From contig CAKRLE010000011.1 in the NCBI GenBank assembly GCA_934359185.1, positions 15,454 through 79,453 of the forward strand: 64,000 nt of DNA, read 5' to 3'. Source of the DNA: an uncultured Lachnospira sp. GTDB lineage: Bacteria; Bacillota; Clostridia; Lachnospirales; Lachnospiraceae. A program made the position numbers and the translations under genes. The notes beneath the pieces were generated by a model. It saw only the letters and a list, made by a program, of their open reading frames with translations, did no database searches and was not told the DNA's origin. Positions 9,318 to 18,599 of the stretch are shown piece after piece; the first letter of the stretch is position 1; every line of letters begins with the position of its first letter.

Positions 9318-10119
9318 TATTAATAATACTAATAATGATACTACTATCAATGTTAATCCTAACAACACAGACAATTCTGAAAAAGACTGGAATGTAATTT
9401 TACGTGTTGAGAATTTAAAAAAAGTCTATGGTGAACATGTTGTTCTTAACGGAATAAGCACCACTATAAGAAAAGGTGAGGTTGTTGCAATCATCGGACC
9501 TTCCGGCTGTGGTAAATCAACATTTTTACGTTCTCTTAATATGTTAGAGATTCCAACTGAAGGACATGTATATTTCCACGATACAGACCTCACTGACAAG
9601 TCTGTCAACATTAACGAAATACGTGAAAAACTGGGAATGGTATTCCAGAATTTCAATCTTTTCCCTAATATGACAGTTAAGAAAAATGTTATGTTAGCCC
9701 CTGTACAGCTAAAGGTTATGTCTGAGGAAGAAGCTGATGCTAAAGCACTTGAGCTTCTCGACAGGGTTGGATTAAAGGAAAAGGCTGACCAGTACCCTGA
9801 CATGCTCTCAGGCGGTCAGAAACAGCGTGTTGCTATTGCCCGTGCAATGGCTATGAATCCAGAGGTTATGTTATTCGATGAGCCTACTTCTGCCCTCGAT
9901 CCTGAGATGGTCGGTGAGGTTCTTTCCATCATTAAGGAGCTTGCTGATTCCGGCATGACAATGCTTATTGTTACACATGAGATGGGATTTGCAAAAGAAG
10001 TTGCTACAAGAGCGATGTTTTTCTCTGATGGTGTTATCTCCGAGGAGAATACACCTAAAGAACTGTTTGAAAATCCTCAGACAGCACGTCTTAAAGACTT
10101 CTTATCTAAGGTATTGTAA
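9304..10119 (+). CDS. glnQ: Amino-acid ABC transporter ATP-binding protein
   Basis: The 271-residue ATPase is of the polar amino-acid class: Walker [11 protein letters not shown]-loop [13 protein letters not shown], signature [14 protein letters not shown], Walker [21 protein letters not shown], and VTHEMGFA. A 30-residue Asn/Thr-rich head precedes the ABC domain, which starts at about [13 protein letters not shown]; such a head is not typical. The start overlaps the transporter gene by 14 nt, so the two proteins form one importer. The gene symbol is by class, since glutamine specificity cannot be shown. Confidence 0.92.
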   Translation: MSADNINNTNNDTTINVNPNNTDNSEKDWNVILRVENLKKVYGEHVVLNGISTTIRKGEVVAIIGPSGCGKSTFLRSLNMLEIPTEGHVYFHDTDLTDKSVNINEIREKLGMVFQNFNLFPNMTVKKNVMLAPVQLKVMSEEEADAKALELLDRVGLKEKADQYPDMLSGGQKQRVAIARAMAMNPEVMLFDEPTSALDPEMVGEVLSIIKELADSGMTMLIVTHEMGFAKEVATRAMFFSDGVISEENTPKELFENPQTARLKDFLSKVL

Positions 10120-10130
10120 TATATATAATT

Positions 10131-10168
10131 ATAAGCTGCACACCTTGCCGATGTGCAGCTTATTTTAT
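10131..10168 (+). terminator. Terminator of the amino-acid importer operon (bidirectional)
   Basis: ATAAGCTGCACA (10131-10142) pairs with TGTGCAGCTTAT (10152-10163) and is followed by TTTATG. The reverse strand is also A/T flanked and can end lgt transcripts, which converge here. Confidence 0.8.
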
Positions 10169-10179
10169 GTTTTAAATAC

Positions 10180-10986
10180 TTATTTACTCTGACTCTTTTT
10201 TTCTTTGCCAGCATTTCTTCTGTTAAATACAAACAGGACAATTCCACCAAGCACCATAAACAAAGATATAAACTGTGATGTTGATAATGCTCCAACAGCA
10301 CCTCTGTAATCATCTCTCAAAAACTCTATAAGAAATCTTCCAATTCCATACATCCACAGATAAAGGCATCCTATATCACCAGCCACATGCCCGAATTTCT
10401 TTGACCCTGGAACTGATGCCTCTCCGGCTTTGGCAGATATAACTATAAGAATGACTGCAAACAGGATATCTCCTGCTGCAGATATAAGCTGTGTTGGAAT
10501 CAGCTTAACTCCTGCTGGGGCAAGGCTCCCCTCAGGAAATATAACGCCAAATGCTGAATCTGTATGTCTTCCATAACAGCATCCCGCAAGAAAGCATCCA
10601 ATTCTTCCAAATCCCTGTGCAATCGCAACCTCTGGTATAATAAGGTCAAAATACTGCAAAAAGCTTAATTTCTTGACATGGCAGTACAAAAGACAGCAGA
10701 GTACTCCTGCTATGATTCCACCATAAACTACGAATCCTGCCCTTCCAAGCACACTTCCAGGTGCCTCAATAAACTCCTGGAAATTTACAATGACATACAG
10801 AAGCTTTGCGCCTAGAAATCCGCAAAGAATAGCAATTATAGCCATATCTATAACGCTTTCCTGATTAAGCCCTTTCTTCTTAGCTCTGTACTCGCCTACA
10901 AGAAGTGCCACGATGAATCCAATGCCTATCATGAATCCATAACCCGGTATATTTAATTTACCAACGCTGAATAATATGCTGCGCAT
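10180..10986 (-). CDS. lgt: Prolipoprotein diacylglyceryl transferase
   Basis: The 268-residue polytopic membrane enzyme moves diacylglycerol from phosphatidylglycerol to the lipobox cysteine of prolipoproteins. The Lgt signature is present around GRIGCFLAGCCYGRHTDSAF, with GRFLIEFLRDDYRG near the C-terminus. Seven helices can be traced. AAAGGAGGT ends 5 nt before the ATG at 10986. It lies 12 nt downstream of the YkgJ-type gene, so they are probably cotranscribed. Substrates in this window would include the lipoproteins at 7809 and 39901. Confidence 0.95.
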   Translation of the reverse strand: MRSILFSVGKLNIPGYGFMIGIGFIVALLVGEYRAKKKGLNQESVIDMAIIAILCGFLGAKLLYVIVNFQEFIEAPGSVLGRAGFVVYGGIIAGVLCCLLYCHVKKLSFLQYFDLIIPEVAIAQGFGRIGCFLAGCCYGRHTDSAFGVIFPEGSLAPAGVKLIPTQLISAAGDILFAVILIVISAKAGEASVPGSKKFGHVAGDIGCLYLWMYGIGRFLIEFLRDDYRGAVGALSTSQFISLFMVLGGIVLFVFNRRNAGKEKKSQSK

Positions 10987-10998
10987 ATGTAACCTCCT

Positions 10999-11712
10999 TT
11001 AATCATCCATTCCCATAGCCTTCAACGCCATATCAATCCTTTGCCCGATTAATTCAAAAAATTCATCATCAGTTCCATATGGTGTCATAAAAAATGTTTT
11101 TAACGTATACATGCATATTGTACGAATCTGAGTCTGGGCTGTATTATTATCGAGTTCTCCTTCTGCCTCAGAATTTTTTATCTGTGCCACTGATGATTTA
11201 ATCTTAACAAGATATCTGTGCCACTGTGATACAAATTCATCATACCTGCCGCCATACTCACTGTTAATCCATTTTTTAATCTTTATCTTAGCCAGATTAT
11301 CTTTATTGCACTGACCTTTCTGTAATATATACTTAAAATGTGTCTCATCTTCCCAGTATCGTCCTAAAGGAAATAACCTGCACACCCCCGGACGTGCTGT
11401 GTGTATCTTACACATATTCTTTTCATCAAGAAATGAACATGAATCTGTCTCTTTATTCATCGCCATATTAGGAAGCATTATGCCATCAACGATATTAATC
11501 TCCACAAATCCATCAAGAAGCTGTTCCATCGTCATATTAAGCCTTGTAGTCAGCCTGTGTACATCAAATGGGTCTAATACAATAGATTTATCCATTCCGT
11601 GGCAGCAGACCTGCCTGCAGCCTGTACAGCCTGCTGTATCAGCCTTCACCATATCATTATCTGTATATAACTTTCCATCAGATATATTTTCAAGAGATTC
11701 TTCTCTATACAT
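10999..11712 (-). CDS. YkgJ-type cysteine-cluster protein
   Basis: The 237-residue protein has the zinc/iron-chelating YkgJ signature: CTGCRQVCCHG, then CSFLDEKNMCKIHTARPGVC, then a Cys after ILQKGQ. The C-terminal half is helical and charged with no recognised motif. GGAGGAAG lies about 5 nt before the ATG. The biochemical role of the family is unknown, although the motif resembles that of FliB at 6464-7720. It sits between nth and lgt on the same strand; the spacer to nth carries a structured element. Confidence 0.83.
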   Translation of the reverse strand: MYREESLENISDGKLYTDNDMVKADTAGCTGCRQVCCHGMDKSIVLDPFDVHRLTTRLNMTMEQLLDGFVEINIVDGIMLPNMAMNKETDSCSFLDEKNMCKIHTARPGVCRLFPLGRYWEDETHFKYILQKGQCNKDNLAKIKIKKWINSEYGGRYDEFVSQWHRYLVKIKSSVAQIKNSEAEGELDNNTAQTQIRTICMYTLKTFFMTPYGTDDEFFELIGQRIDMALKAMGMDD

Positions 11713-11733
11713 ACTCTTCCTCCGCTAAATATT

Positions 11734-11823
11734 CCTGGCTTACCAATGTGCACTAGGTTCGAAAACACCTCACCAAGTGCCCAGGTATGATTCTCACTAA
11801 GCTCAGCTTTGCTTCGCTAAGTG
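11734..11823 (-). repeat. Structured intergenic element between nth and the YkgJ-type gene
   Basis: Read on the minus strand, one hairpin uses CACTTAGC with GCTTAGTG across the nth stop. A second nested hairpin uses CCTGG + GCACTTGGT paired with ACCTAGTGC + CCAGG, around a GAGGTGTTTTCGA loop. No T run follows, so it is not a standard terminator. It may be a small repeat or an RNA processing element inside the operon. Confidence 0.4.
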
Positions 11824-12449
11824 TTCATGGCACAAATGCTGTTCAGACAACATTTGTCACAATATGGCATGGTTCTTGCTGTGCATACTGCCCTTCCATG
11901 CTCGACAAACCTGTGACACAATCCATTGCCTTCCTCTGGTGGAACAATCTTCCACAATGCCATCTCTACTTTTTTAGGGTCTTTTTCATTATTTACAAGA
12001 CCTATTCTGTTGCACAGGCGGATACAATGTGTATCGGTAACTATTGCTGGTTTGCCAAATACATCACCAATTATAAGATTAGCACTCTTTCTTCCAACAC
12101 CCGGCAATTCGAGCAGCTTGTCAAAATCATCCGGCACTTTGTCATTATATTTTTCATGAAGCATCTTCATACATGCGCTGATATCTTTTGCCTTGCTTTT
12201 TCCCAAACCGCATGGGCGCACGATATCCTCAATTTCTGACACCTCTGCACTGGCTAATGCTTCAATTGTAGGAAATTTGGCATACAAATCCTGAACAACT
12301 ACATTGACCCTTGCATCTGTACACTGCGCCGCAAGCCTTACGCTTACAAGCAGTTTCCACGCTTCATCATAATCAAGGCTGCACTCTGCATCGGGATATT
12401 CCTTTTTTAATCTGTCAATTACTTCAAGAGCAAGCTGCTTCTTAGTCAT
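11817..12449 (-). CDS. nth: Endonuclease III (DNA glycosylase/AP lyase)
   Basis: The 210-residue base-excision repair enzyme removes oxidised pyrimidines. The helix-hairpin-helix is LPGVGRKSANLII, whose Lys is the Schiff-base residue, and the catalytic Asp is in IVTDTHCIRLCNRIGL. Four C-terminal cysteines for the 4Fe-4S cluster follow with spacing Cx7Cx2Cx5C; E. coli Nth has x6 at the first interval, and an extra Cys sits next to the third. The ATG start gives the family's usual length. It is followed on the same strand by the YkgJ-type gene and lgt. Confidence 0.95.
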   Translation of the reverse strand: MTKKQLALEVIDRLKKEYPDAECSLDYDEAWKLLVSVRLAAQCTDARVNVVVQDLYAKFPTIEALASAEVSEIEDIVRPCGLGKSKAKDISACMKMLHEKYNDKVPDDFDKLLELPGVGRKSANLIIGDVFGKPAIVTDTHCIRLCNRIGLVNNEKDPKKVEMALWKIVPPEEGNGLCHRFVEHGRAVCTARTMPYCDKCCLNSICAMNT

Positions 12450-12476
12450 ATAACCACCTACTTGTTTATTATACTA

Positions 12477-13139
12477 TTATTTATTCCACTCAATAACCTG
12501 TTCCTTAAGCCAGCTGCACCACTCGTCAACACCCTCTCCTGTCTTTGCGCAGATTGGGAATATCTTAAGATCAGGATTTCTCTTGAGAGCATATTCCTTA
12601 ACCTTATCCATGTCAAAGTCAAAATATGGGAGAACATCTATCTTATTGATGATAAGCGCATCACACACTGTAAATATGAGTGGATATTTAAGAGGCTTGT
12701 CGTGTCCTTCTGGAACTGAAAGAATCATGACATTCTTAGCTGCACCTGTATCAAATTCTGCTGGACACACAAGATTTCCGACATTTTCAAGGATTGCAAG
12801 GTCAAGTTCTTTAGTTCCAAGCTCCCTCACACCCTGTCTTGTCATATCTGCATCAAGATGGCACATTCCACCTGTATGAATCTGAATTGTCTTAGCATTT
12901 GTCTTATCAGCGATAGTAAGTGCATCAACATCCGAATCAATATCTGCTTCCATAACACCAATCTTTAAATCTTCTGATAACTTGTTAATTGTAGACACAA
13001 GTGTTGTAGTCTTACCAGCTCCCGGTGAAGACATAAGATTTAGCAAAAATGTCTTTTCCTGCTTTAATTCCTGACGTAACTTTTCTGCATCTGCATCATT
13101 GTCTGCATATATACTCTGTTTAACTTCTATTATTCTCAT
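12477..13139 (-). CDS. hypB: Hydrogenase/urease-type nickel chaperone GTPase HypB
   Basis: The 220-residue SIMIBI GTPase of the HypB family delivers nickel to NiFe enzymes. Visible motifs are Walker A SSPGAGKTTTL, MEADIDSDVDA, the metal-site region TGGMCHLDADM, ENVGNLVCPAEFD, and the guanine-specifying INKIDVLPY. The N-terminal His-rich or CxxCGC nickel site of some HypB proteins is absent. GGAGG lies close to the ATG. No hypA, other hyp genes or hydrogenase subunits are nearby, so the client enzyme must be elsewhere. Confidence 0.93.
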   Translation of the reverse strand: MRIIEVKQSIYADNDADAEKLRQELKQEKTFLLNLMSSPGAGKTTTLVSTINKLSEDLKIGVMEADIDSDVDALTIADKTNAKTIQIHTGGMCHLDADMTRQGVRELGTKELDLAILENVGNLVCPAEFDTGAAKNVMILSVPEGHDKPLKYPLIFTVCDALIINKIDVLPYFDFDMDKVKEYALKRNPDLKIFPICAKTGEGVDEWCSWLKEQVIEWNK

Positions 13140-13164
13140 TACATTATCCTCCTTATATACATTT

Positions 13165-13227
13165 GGACGCTGCAGCTTACATTATCAGCTACAGCGTCCA
13201 TTATACCACATGGTATTGTCACAGCAA
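13165..13227 (-). promoter_or_regulatory. hypB promoter and 5'-terminal leader hairpin
   Basis: On the minus strand TTGCTG (13222-13227) and TATAAT (13200-13205) are 16 bp apart. The transcript would begin within a few bases of the hairpin GGACGCTG.AGC / GCT.CAGCGTCC (13165-13199), which has no T tail. A palindrome TACCACATGGTA (13203-13214) lies between the promoter boxes and could be an operator. Confidence 0.5.
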
Positions 13228-13261
13228 AGTTTTTTGTTTTTCTTTACTTATCAGTAGAAAA

Positions 13262-14317
13262 TTAGTCGATAGCTCTCTCCATAGCTGCCTCATAATCCTT
13301 AGTACCAACCCAGATATCGTTCTTGTATGGGTTCTTCTTCTGCTCTACAGATCTCTTGATGATAACTGCGATACAGATAACATTAGCAGCTAATGCGATA
13401 ATACCCATGATGCCCTGCATCTTAGGATTAGCACCAAATGCATCCATCTGTGCCTTTGTAAATGAGCTTAACTGCATACCATTAATAGCACCAGTTTTTT
13501 CATATAATACAGGGAGTACTGAGCACTTTGTATTAATCTGGAAGAGTGGGAATACCTGGGCAAACATACACCATATAGCAAGTGTATTAGCACGGTTCTG
13601 AATCCAGCCACCCTTGTTCCAGAGTGCATTAGCAAATGTTGGAGCAAGAAGAAGTGCTACACCACAGTACCATGTATGTGTTGGAAGGTTGTTGTATGTA
13701 TATGTGAAGTTCCACAGATCATAAGCAACAATAAACCAAACTGTCATATCTGGCCAAAGCATATCGTCTTTCTTCTTTGACTGATGAATTCCCCACCAGC
13801 CTGTCATACACATGATATTGATAAGACCAGCGATACCATTGAGCCAGTTCCACCAGCCACCATACAGCCATACTCCTTCGTTAGAGTACCACCAGCCACC
13901 TGTCATGCCACCTTTGATAGCTGACTCGAAGTCGCTGCCGACTGCAATAAGAATGTTAATAGCTACAATTACGAATGGGAATACTTTAAACCATTCTGTT
14001 GAACCGATACTCCATTTGTACTTTAACATCATGAAACCGATACATCCTGCTGTAGCTGCATAAAGCTTAGCATAATGAAACCATCCGTTCATATACATAT
14101 AAGTATCGTTGTTAAGTGCCCATGAAGCTCCTGTCTTGGCACCAATTGCAATTGCAATAAAGTAAACTGTAAGTGCGATTGGAATGATTACGAAAAATAA
14201 CATTCCTCCCCATTTAGTACGTCTTGCAATTTCGTTGCAGATAACAAGACCTGCAAATACTAATACCCAGCCTAATAACTGGTACATGGCGTTATCGCCG
14301 TAAATCTGGAATAACAT
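13262..14317 (-). CDS. DUF5692-family polytopic membrane protein
   Basis: The 351-residue protein is very rich in Trp, Tyr and Asn, with roughly nine membrane helices and loops such as GGWWYSNEGVWLYGGWWNWL and YDLWNFTYTYNNLPTHTWY. The C-terminal tail is cytoplasmic and charged. I match it from memory to the uncharacterised DUF5692 family; no function is known to me. It follows a 904-residue iron-sulfur flavoprotein by 32 nt on the same strand. This arrangement suggests a membrane partner for that redox protein, perhaps for electron or ion transfer, but that is inference. No haem- or quinone-binding motif is obvious. Confidence 0.7.
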   Translation of the reverse strand: MLFQIYGDNAMYQLLGWVLVFAGLVICNEIARRTKWGGMLFFVIIPIALTVYFIAIAIGAKTGASWALNNDTYMYMNGWFHYAKLYAATAGCIGFMMLKYKWSIGSTEWFKVFPFVIVAINILIAVGSDFESAIKGGMTGGWWYSNEGVWLYGGWWNWLNGIAGLINIMCMTGWWGIHQSKKKDDMLWPDMTVWFIVAYDLWNFTYTYNNLPTHTWYCGVALLLAPTFANALWNKGGWIQNRANTLAIWCMFAQVFPLFQINTKCSVLPVLYEKTGAINGMQLSSFTKAQMDAFGANPKMQGIMGIIALAANVICIAVIIKRSVEQKKNPYKNDIWVGTKDYEAAMERAID

Positions 14318-14349
14318 AAAACCGCTCCCTTCATTAGTAAATTAATTTA

Positions 14350-17064
14350 TTATTTTTCTTTGCTGAACTTAATCTTAACTGCCCTCTTAGCAGCATATGG
14401 AAGAATCTTCTTAAGCTTGTCCTCTGACTTAGTCATGCGGCTTGCTTCTGGAATATCCCTGCTAAGATGTATGGCATCAAATTCACATTTAGTTGTACAG
14501 ATACCGCAGCCGATACATTTGTTAGGATCTACTATAGATGCTCCACAACCCAGGCATCTTGAAGCTTCTTTCTTAATCTGCTCTTCTGTCAATGGTTCTC
14601 TTAAATCCCTGAATGTATCCTTTGCCACACCAGGCTTTCTTCCTGGCACCTGTCTGTTAGAATTATCGTAACTTTCAATAACGATATTGCTCTTATCAAG
14701 CTCTGTGAACTGTCTTAAATCTCTTGCGATTGTAAGGCTGTGTCCCTCATGAACAAATCTGTGGATTGATACACAACCCTGCTTGCCTGCTGCAATTGCA
14801 TCTATTGCAAATCTTGGTCCTGTGTATACATCACCACCAACAAATATATCTGGCTCACCAGTCTGATATGTAACCGGGTCAGCCTTTGCTGTATTGTTTC
14901 TGTTAAGCTCAACCTTAGTTCCATCAAGAAGGCTGCCCCACTCGATTGACTGACCAATTGATAAAAGGACATTATCACACTTGATTGTCTTTAACTGCGC
15001 TTCATCATATGTTGGGTTAAATCTGCCATCTGCATCTGTAACGCTTAAACATTTCTTGAATACAATGCCTGTAACCCTGCCATTCTCTGTAAGAATTTCT
15101 TTAGGTCCCCAGCCGTTTTCAATTACTATGCCATCTTCTAATGCCTCTGCAACCTCATCCCTGGCTGCTGGCATCTCTTCTCTTGACTCAAGGCAGAGAA
15201 GTGTAACACCTGATGAACCAGCACGTAATGCTGTTCCTGCAACGTCCATGGCAACATTACCACCACCGACAACTACTGTTGTTCCAGTAAGCTTTGCATC
15301 AGCCTCGTTCTTATTGCACTTCTTTAAGAAGTCAACACCAGTCATAACGCCATCAGCATCTTCTCCCGGAACTCCTGCAAGCCTTCCGCCCTGGGCACCG
15401 ATTGCTACATAGAACGCCTTGTATCCTTCATCTCTTAACTGCTGGATTGTTACATCTTTACCAACCTCAACACCACATTTGAACTCAACACCCATCTCCT
15501 TGAGAACTTCAATCTCTGCTGCGATGATGTCTTTTTCAAGTCTGTATGAAGGAATACCCATAACAAGCATTCCACCTGGCTTGTCTGATTTTTCAAATAC
15601 TGTGACAGGATAACCTTTGCATCTTAAATAATATGCTGCTGACATACCTGCAGGTCCTGCACCTATAACTGCAATTCTCTGTGGGAACTGCTTGCCCTCA
15701 TGATTCTCTGTCTTAGGCACGTACCTCTTATCTGATTCTAACTCCTGCTTAGCTATGAACTTCTTAATCTCATCAATAGCTACTGGAGCATCTATTGTGC
15801 CTCTTGTGCAGGCATCCTCACATCTTCTGTTACAGATTGCACCACAGACTGCCGGGAATGGATTCTCATTCTTGATAAGCTTCAAGGCATCCATATATCT
15901 TCCCTCAAGCGCCATCTTAACATATCCCTGAACTGGCAGATGTGCCGGACAGGCTGTTTTACAAGGTGCTGTACCTGTATCATAACAATTAATCTTAGCG
16001 TGGTCTCTGTAATCTGGATCCCACTTATCCGGGCCCCACTTGGCAGCATCTGGAAGCTGTGCCTGTGGATACTTTACAGGGCCTTCCTTAGTACATAACT
16101 TCTGGCCTAACTTAGCTGCACCTGTCGGACAAAACTCCACACAACGTCCACATGCAACGCATTTATCCGTTGTAACATGCGCCCTGTACGCTGAACGGGA
16201 AAGATTAGGTGTGTTGAATAACTGTGATGTCCTAAGTGCATTACAGACACCCGGCGCACAGTTACATATAGCGAATATCTTATTTTCACCATCAATGTTA
16301 GTTATCTGGTGAACAAATCCATTCTCCTCTGAACGCTGTAATATCTCCATAACCTCGTCATAGTCAATGTAGCGTCCCTTGCCTGTCTGAACGAGGTAAT
16401 CAGCCATATCGCCAACCCCAATACAAAGCTCGCCTTCAATCTCGTCTGTTCCCTCGCCTCTTAATCTCTGTTGTCTACGGCATGAACAGGCTCCAACTGC
16501 ATATTTGTCTTTGTATTTGTTAAGCCAGTGTGAAATATGCTCTACACTCACGGATTCATTAATTGTATCTATCGCCTTCTCTACTGGAATTACATGCATT
16601 CCGATTCCAGCTCCTCCTGGTGGTACCATAGGTGTAACCTTCTCAAGAGGAAGACGTGACATATTCTCAAAGAAATCAGCAACTTTAGGGTGAGCTTCTG
16701 CCTGCTCCTTGTTCATCACGAAAAATTCCGCTGCTCCCGGAACGAACATAGGCAGTATGTACTGCTTGTGGTGGTCTTCATTCTCCCAGTTGTACTCGAT
16801 AATACCTATAACAGCCATCTCCTGTAGAAGCTTCTCAAGATATTCAACTGACTTGCCAGTTTTCTTAGAAAGATTTTCCACGGTCTCAGGAACTCTTACT
16901 TTCATCTTAAGAGCAACCTCTGCCATCTCATCTGTAAGTACCTCAGCTAATCCCCAATACTCCGGATCATTAACTGTCAGTTCCTTAAGTCCAAGATGAT
17001 AAGGAATTCTGTCAGTAATCTTTTTACCGAGTTCCAGAATAACTTTCCTTGGTTCTTCTGCCAT
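14350..17064 (-). CDS. Multidomain iron-sulfur flavoprotein (GltD-like NAD(P) oxidoreductase with ferredoxin modules)
   Basis: The 904-residue cytoplasmic redox protein has several modules. Residues 1-100 resemble a winged-helix fold. A Cys-rich part follows (ACSCRRQQR, then CNCAPGVC), then a ferredoxin motif CVACGRCVEFC near 305. A GltD-type Fe-S domain comes next (CKTACPAHLPVQGYVKMAL; CGAICNRRCEDAC), with FAD site VIGAGPAGMSAAYYL near 470, NAD(P) site VVVGGGNVAMDVAGTALR near 600 and C-terminal CIGCGICTTKC. The layout resembles glutamate synthase small subunit and NfnB-like proteins. GGAGGA precedes the ATG. The only operon partner is the DUF5692 membrane protein. Substrates are unknown. Confidence 0.82.
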   Translation of the reverse strand: MAEEPRKVILELGKKITDRIPYHLGLKELTVNDPEYWGLAEVLTDEMAEVALKMKVRVPETVENLSKKTGKSVEYLEKLLQEMAVIGIIEYNWENEDHHKQYILPMFVPGAAEFFVMNKEQAEAHPKVADFFENMSRLPLEKVTPMVPPGGAGIGMHVIPVEKAIDTINESVSVEHISHWLNKYKDKYAVGACSCRRQQRLRGEGTDEIEGELCIGVGDMADYLVQTGKGRYIDYDEVMEILQRSEENGFVHQITNIDGENKIFAICNCAPGVCNALRTSQLFNTPNLSRSAYRAHVTTDKCVACGRCVEFCPTGAAKLGQKLCTKEGPVKYPQAQLPDAAKWGPDKWDPDYRDHAKINCYDTGTAPCKTACPAHLPVQGYVKMALEGRYMDALKLIKNENPFPAVCGAICNRRCEDACTRGTIDAPVAIDEIKKFIAKQELESDKRYVPKTENHEGKQFPQRIAVIGAGPAGMSAAYYLRCKGYPVTVFEKSDKPGGMLVMGIPSYRLEKDIIAAEIEVLKEMGVEFKCGVEVGKDVTIQQLRDEGYKAFYVAIGAQGGRLAGVPGEDADGVMTGVDFLKKCNKNEADAKLTGTTVVVGGGNVAMDVAGTALRAGSSGVTLLCLESREEMPAARDEVAEALEDGIVIENGWGPKEILTENGRVTGIVFKKCLSVTDADGRFNPTYDEAQLKTIKCDNVLLSIGQSIEWGSLLDGTKVELNRNNTAKADPVTYQTGEPDIFVGGDVYTGPRFAIDAIAAGKQGCVSIHRFVHEGHSLTIARDLRQFTELDKSNIVIESYDNSNRQVPGRKPGVAKDTFRDLREPLTEEQIKKEASRCLGCGASIVDPNKCIGCGICTTKCEFDAIHLSRDIPEASRMTKSEDKLKKILPYAAKRAVKIKFSKEK

Positions 17065-17110
17065 ATAGTCCTCCTTATATTTTTTAATAAAAAGTTTCTT
17101 TTTTATTTAG

Positions 17111-17139
17111 ATTATAATATCTTTTCCTTTACATTTCAA
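17111..17139 (-). promoter_or_regulatory. Promoter of the flavoprotein-DUF5692 operon
   Basis: On the minus strand TTGAAA (17134-17139) and TATAAT (17111-17116) are separated by 17 bp, about 45 nt upstream of the ATG at 17064. Confidence 0.65.
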
Positions 17140-17328
17140 CCATTTATGTAAATTTTTGTCAAATTATTGACATGCTTTAAAGTGATGAAGCGCTGATTTA
17201 TTTTATAATTTGATTTAAACTATATACATATGATAAAATTAAATGATTATAATCGTGATTAACATAATATTATGATATGAGGACAAAATTTTTCTGTCCA
17301 GCTAATAACTATTGAAAGGACTTCTGAT

Positions 17329-18582
17329 ATGATTCCAGAATTTTCTCTTGAATACATTGACGGCACACCTTATCTCGTTCCTTATGGCCAGGCTGTGTCT
17401 TGTGGTGCTAAAGCTGTAAAATTAAATTCTACAGGCGCAGTTATGTGGCAGAAGCTTTGTGATGCTGTTAATTCATGTGCCGGTGACATCTGTTTTAATC
17501 CAATGTCTGATAATTTAAGAAATGCCTGGCTCGACTTACTATATAATTATTTTGAGGCAGATAACACCAGCAATAAATCCATTATCGCAGATGATGCAGA
17601 TACATTTATACGGACACTTGATATAAACCACGTGTTTAATGCATTTATGTTTAACAACACCATCAACATTGATTCCATAACTAAAAATTTTAGTATCGCT
17701 GGCCTGTCAATGTCGTATAATGGTCCGTCCAGAATGTATCCTGATGAATTTGATTCATTTATGATAAAGGATAATTCCAAATGCAGCATAAATATCAGCG
17801 TAGCCGGCAGTCTTTCAAGGAATTATCCGCTTGAAGAGCTTGTCATAGAAACCCGTGATGTATGTATTTTCAAGAAAGCAGATGGATATTTCATTCTTTT
17901 TAACATTTTCAGTGTAATAAAGGAATGTGAATTATTTGATGATGGAAGGGTTAATCTCTTCTATAATGTTCCATCTCTTAAAGACAGCGGCAAATGTATT
18001 CATGGTGTCCTAAATGATATCGACTACCAGACAGGTACATACGAGGTTTTCCATGCAATCCGTTTTGCATATCTTTTTTTTAACCAGAAGCGTGGAATAT
18101 ATGCACTTCACTCTGCATCAATTCTATATAGAGACAGGTTATGGCTTATAAGTGCTCCTTCCGGGACAGGCAAATCAACTCATGCCGACATCTGGAACAG
18201 AGTATATGGCACTCCTGTTATCAATGGCGACTTAAACTGTATTGACATATCCGGCACACAGCTTATTGTCAAGGGAACTCCATGGTGTGGAACCTCTGGC
18301 ATATACGATAGCAATACTTATAAGCTTGGTGGAATTATTCTTATATCCCAGGGAAAAGACAACGTAATTACACCTGCTGACAAGATGGATAATGTAATCC
18401 TTTCAGTCGCTAACAGATTCATATCTCCTTCATGGACGAAAGAGATGTTAAAAAGCAATATTACTGCAGCCAGGGCTATATGTGACAAAGCACTTGTCTT
18501 TTCTTACTCATGCGGCATGAGTGACAATGCTGCTGTTATATGCAGGGAATATATAGACAATTACATAGATAATATAGACTAA
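17329..18582 (+). CDS. PqqD-like plus HPr-kinase-like P-loop protein
   Basis: In this 417-residue protein residues 1-85 resemble a PqqD peptide-recognition domain (YIDGTPYLVPYGQ, then VKLNSTGAVMWQ). The middle shows no motif. From about 255 an HprK-like kinase core appears: ALHSASILYRDRLWLISAP, Walker A APSGTGKST, the acidic VINGDLN and GTPWCGTSGIY. PqqD domains bind leader peptides in RiPP pathways, and HprK-like proteins occur in lasso-peptide and related clusters, where some phosphorylate the peptide. GAAAGGAC precedes the ATG. The next gene, 17 nt on, is an ABC exporter. A role in peptide or protein modification is inferred. Confidence 0.72.
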   Translation: MIPEFSLEYIDGTPYLVPYGQAVSCGAKAVKLNSTGAVMWQKLCDAVNSCAGDICFNPMSDNLRNAWLDLLYNYFEADNTSNKSIIADDADTFIRTLDINHVFNAFMFNNTINIDSITKNFSIAGLSMSYNGPSRMYPDEFDSFMIKDNSKCSINISVAGSLSRNYPLEELVIETRDVCIFKKADGYFILFNIFSVIKECELFDDGRVNLFYNVPSLKDSGKCIHGVLNDIDYQTGTYEVFHAIRFAYLFFNQKRGIYALHSASILYRDRLWLISAPSGTGKSTHADIWNRVYGTPVINGDLNCIDISGTQLIVKGTPWCGTSGIYDSNTYKLGGIILISQGKDNVITPADKMDNVILSVANRFISPSWTKEMLKSNITAARAICDKALVFSYSCGMSDNAAVICREYIDNYIDNID

Positions 18583-18599
18583 TATATGGAGTAAAAAAC

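Noticed and set aside
13165..13199. Nickel riboswitch or terminator for hypB
   Set aside because: A single simple hairpin with no T tail and no aptamer-like complexity.
14981..15613. Open frames antisense to the flavoprotein gene
   Set aside because: They have no ribosome sites or protein family features and mirror codon structure of the real gene.
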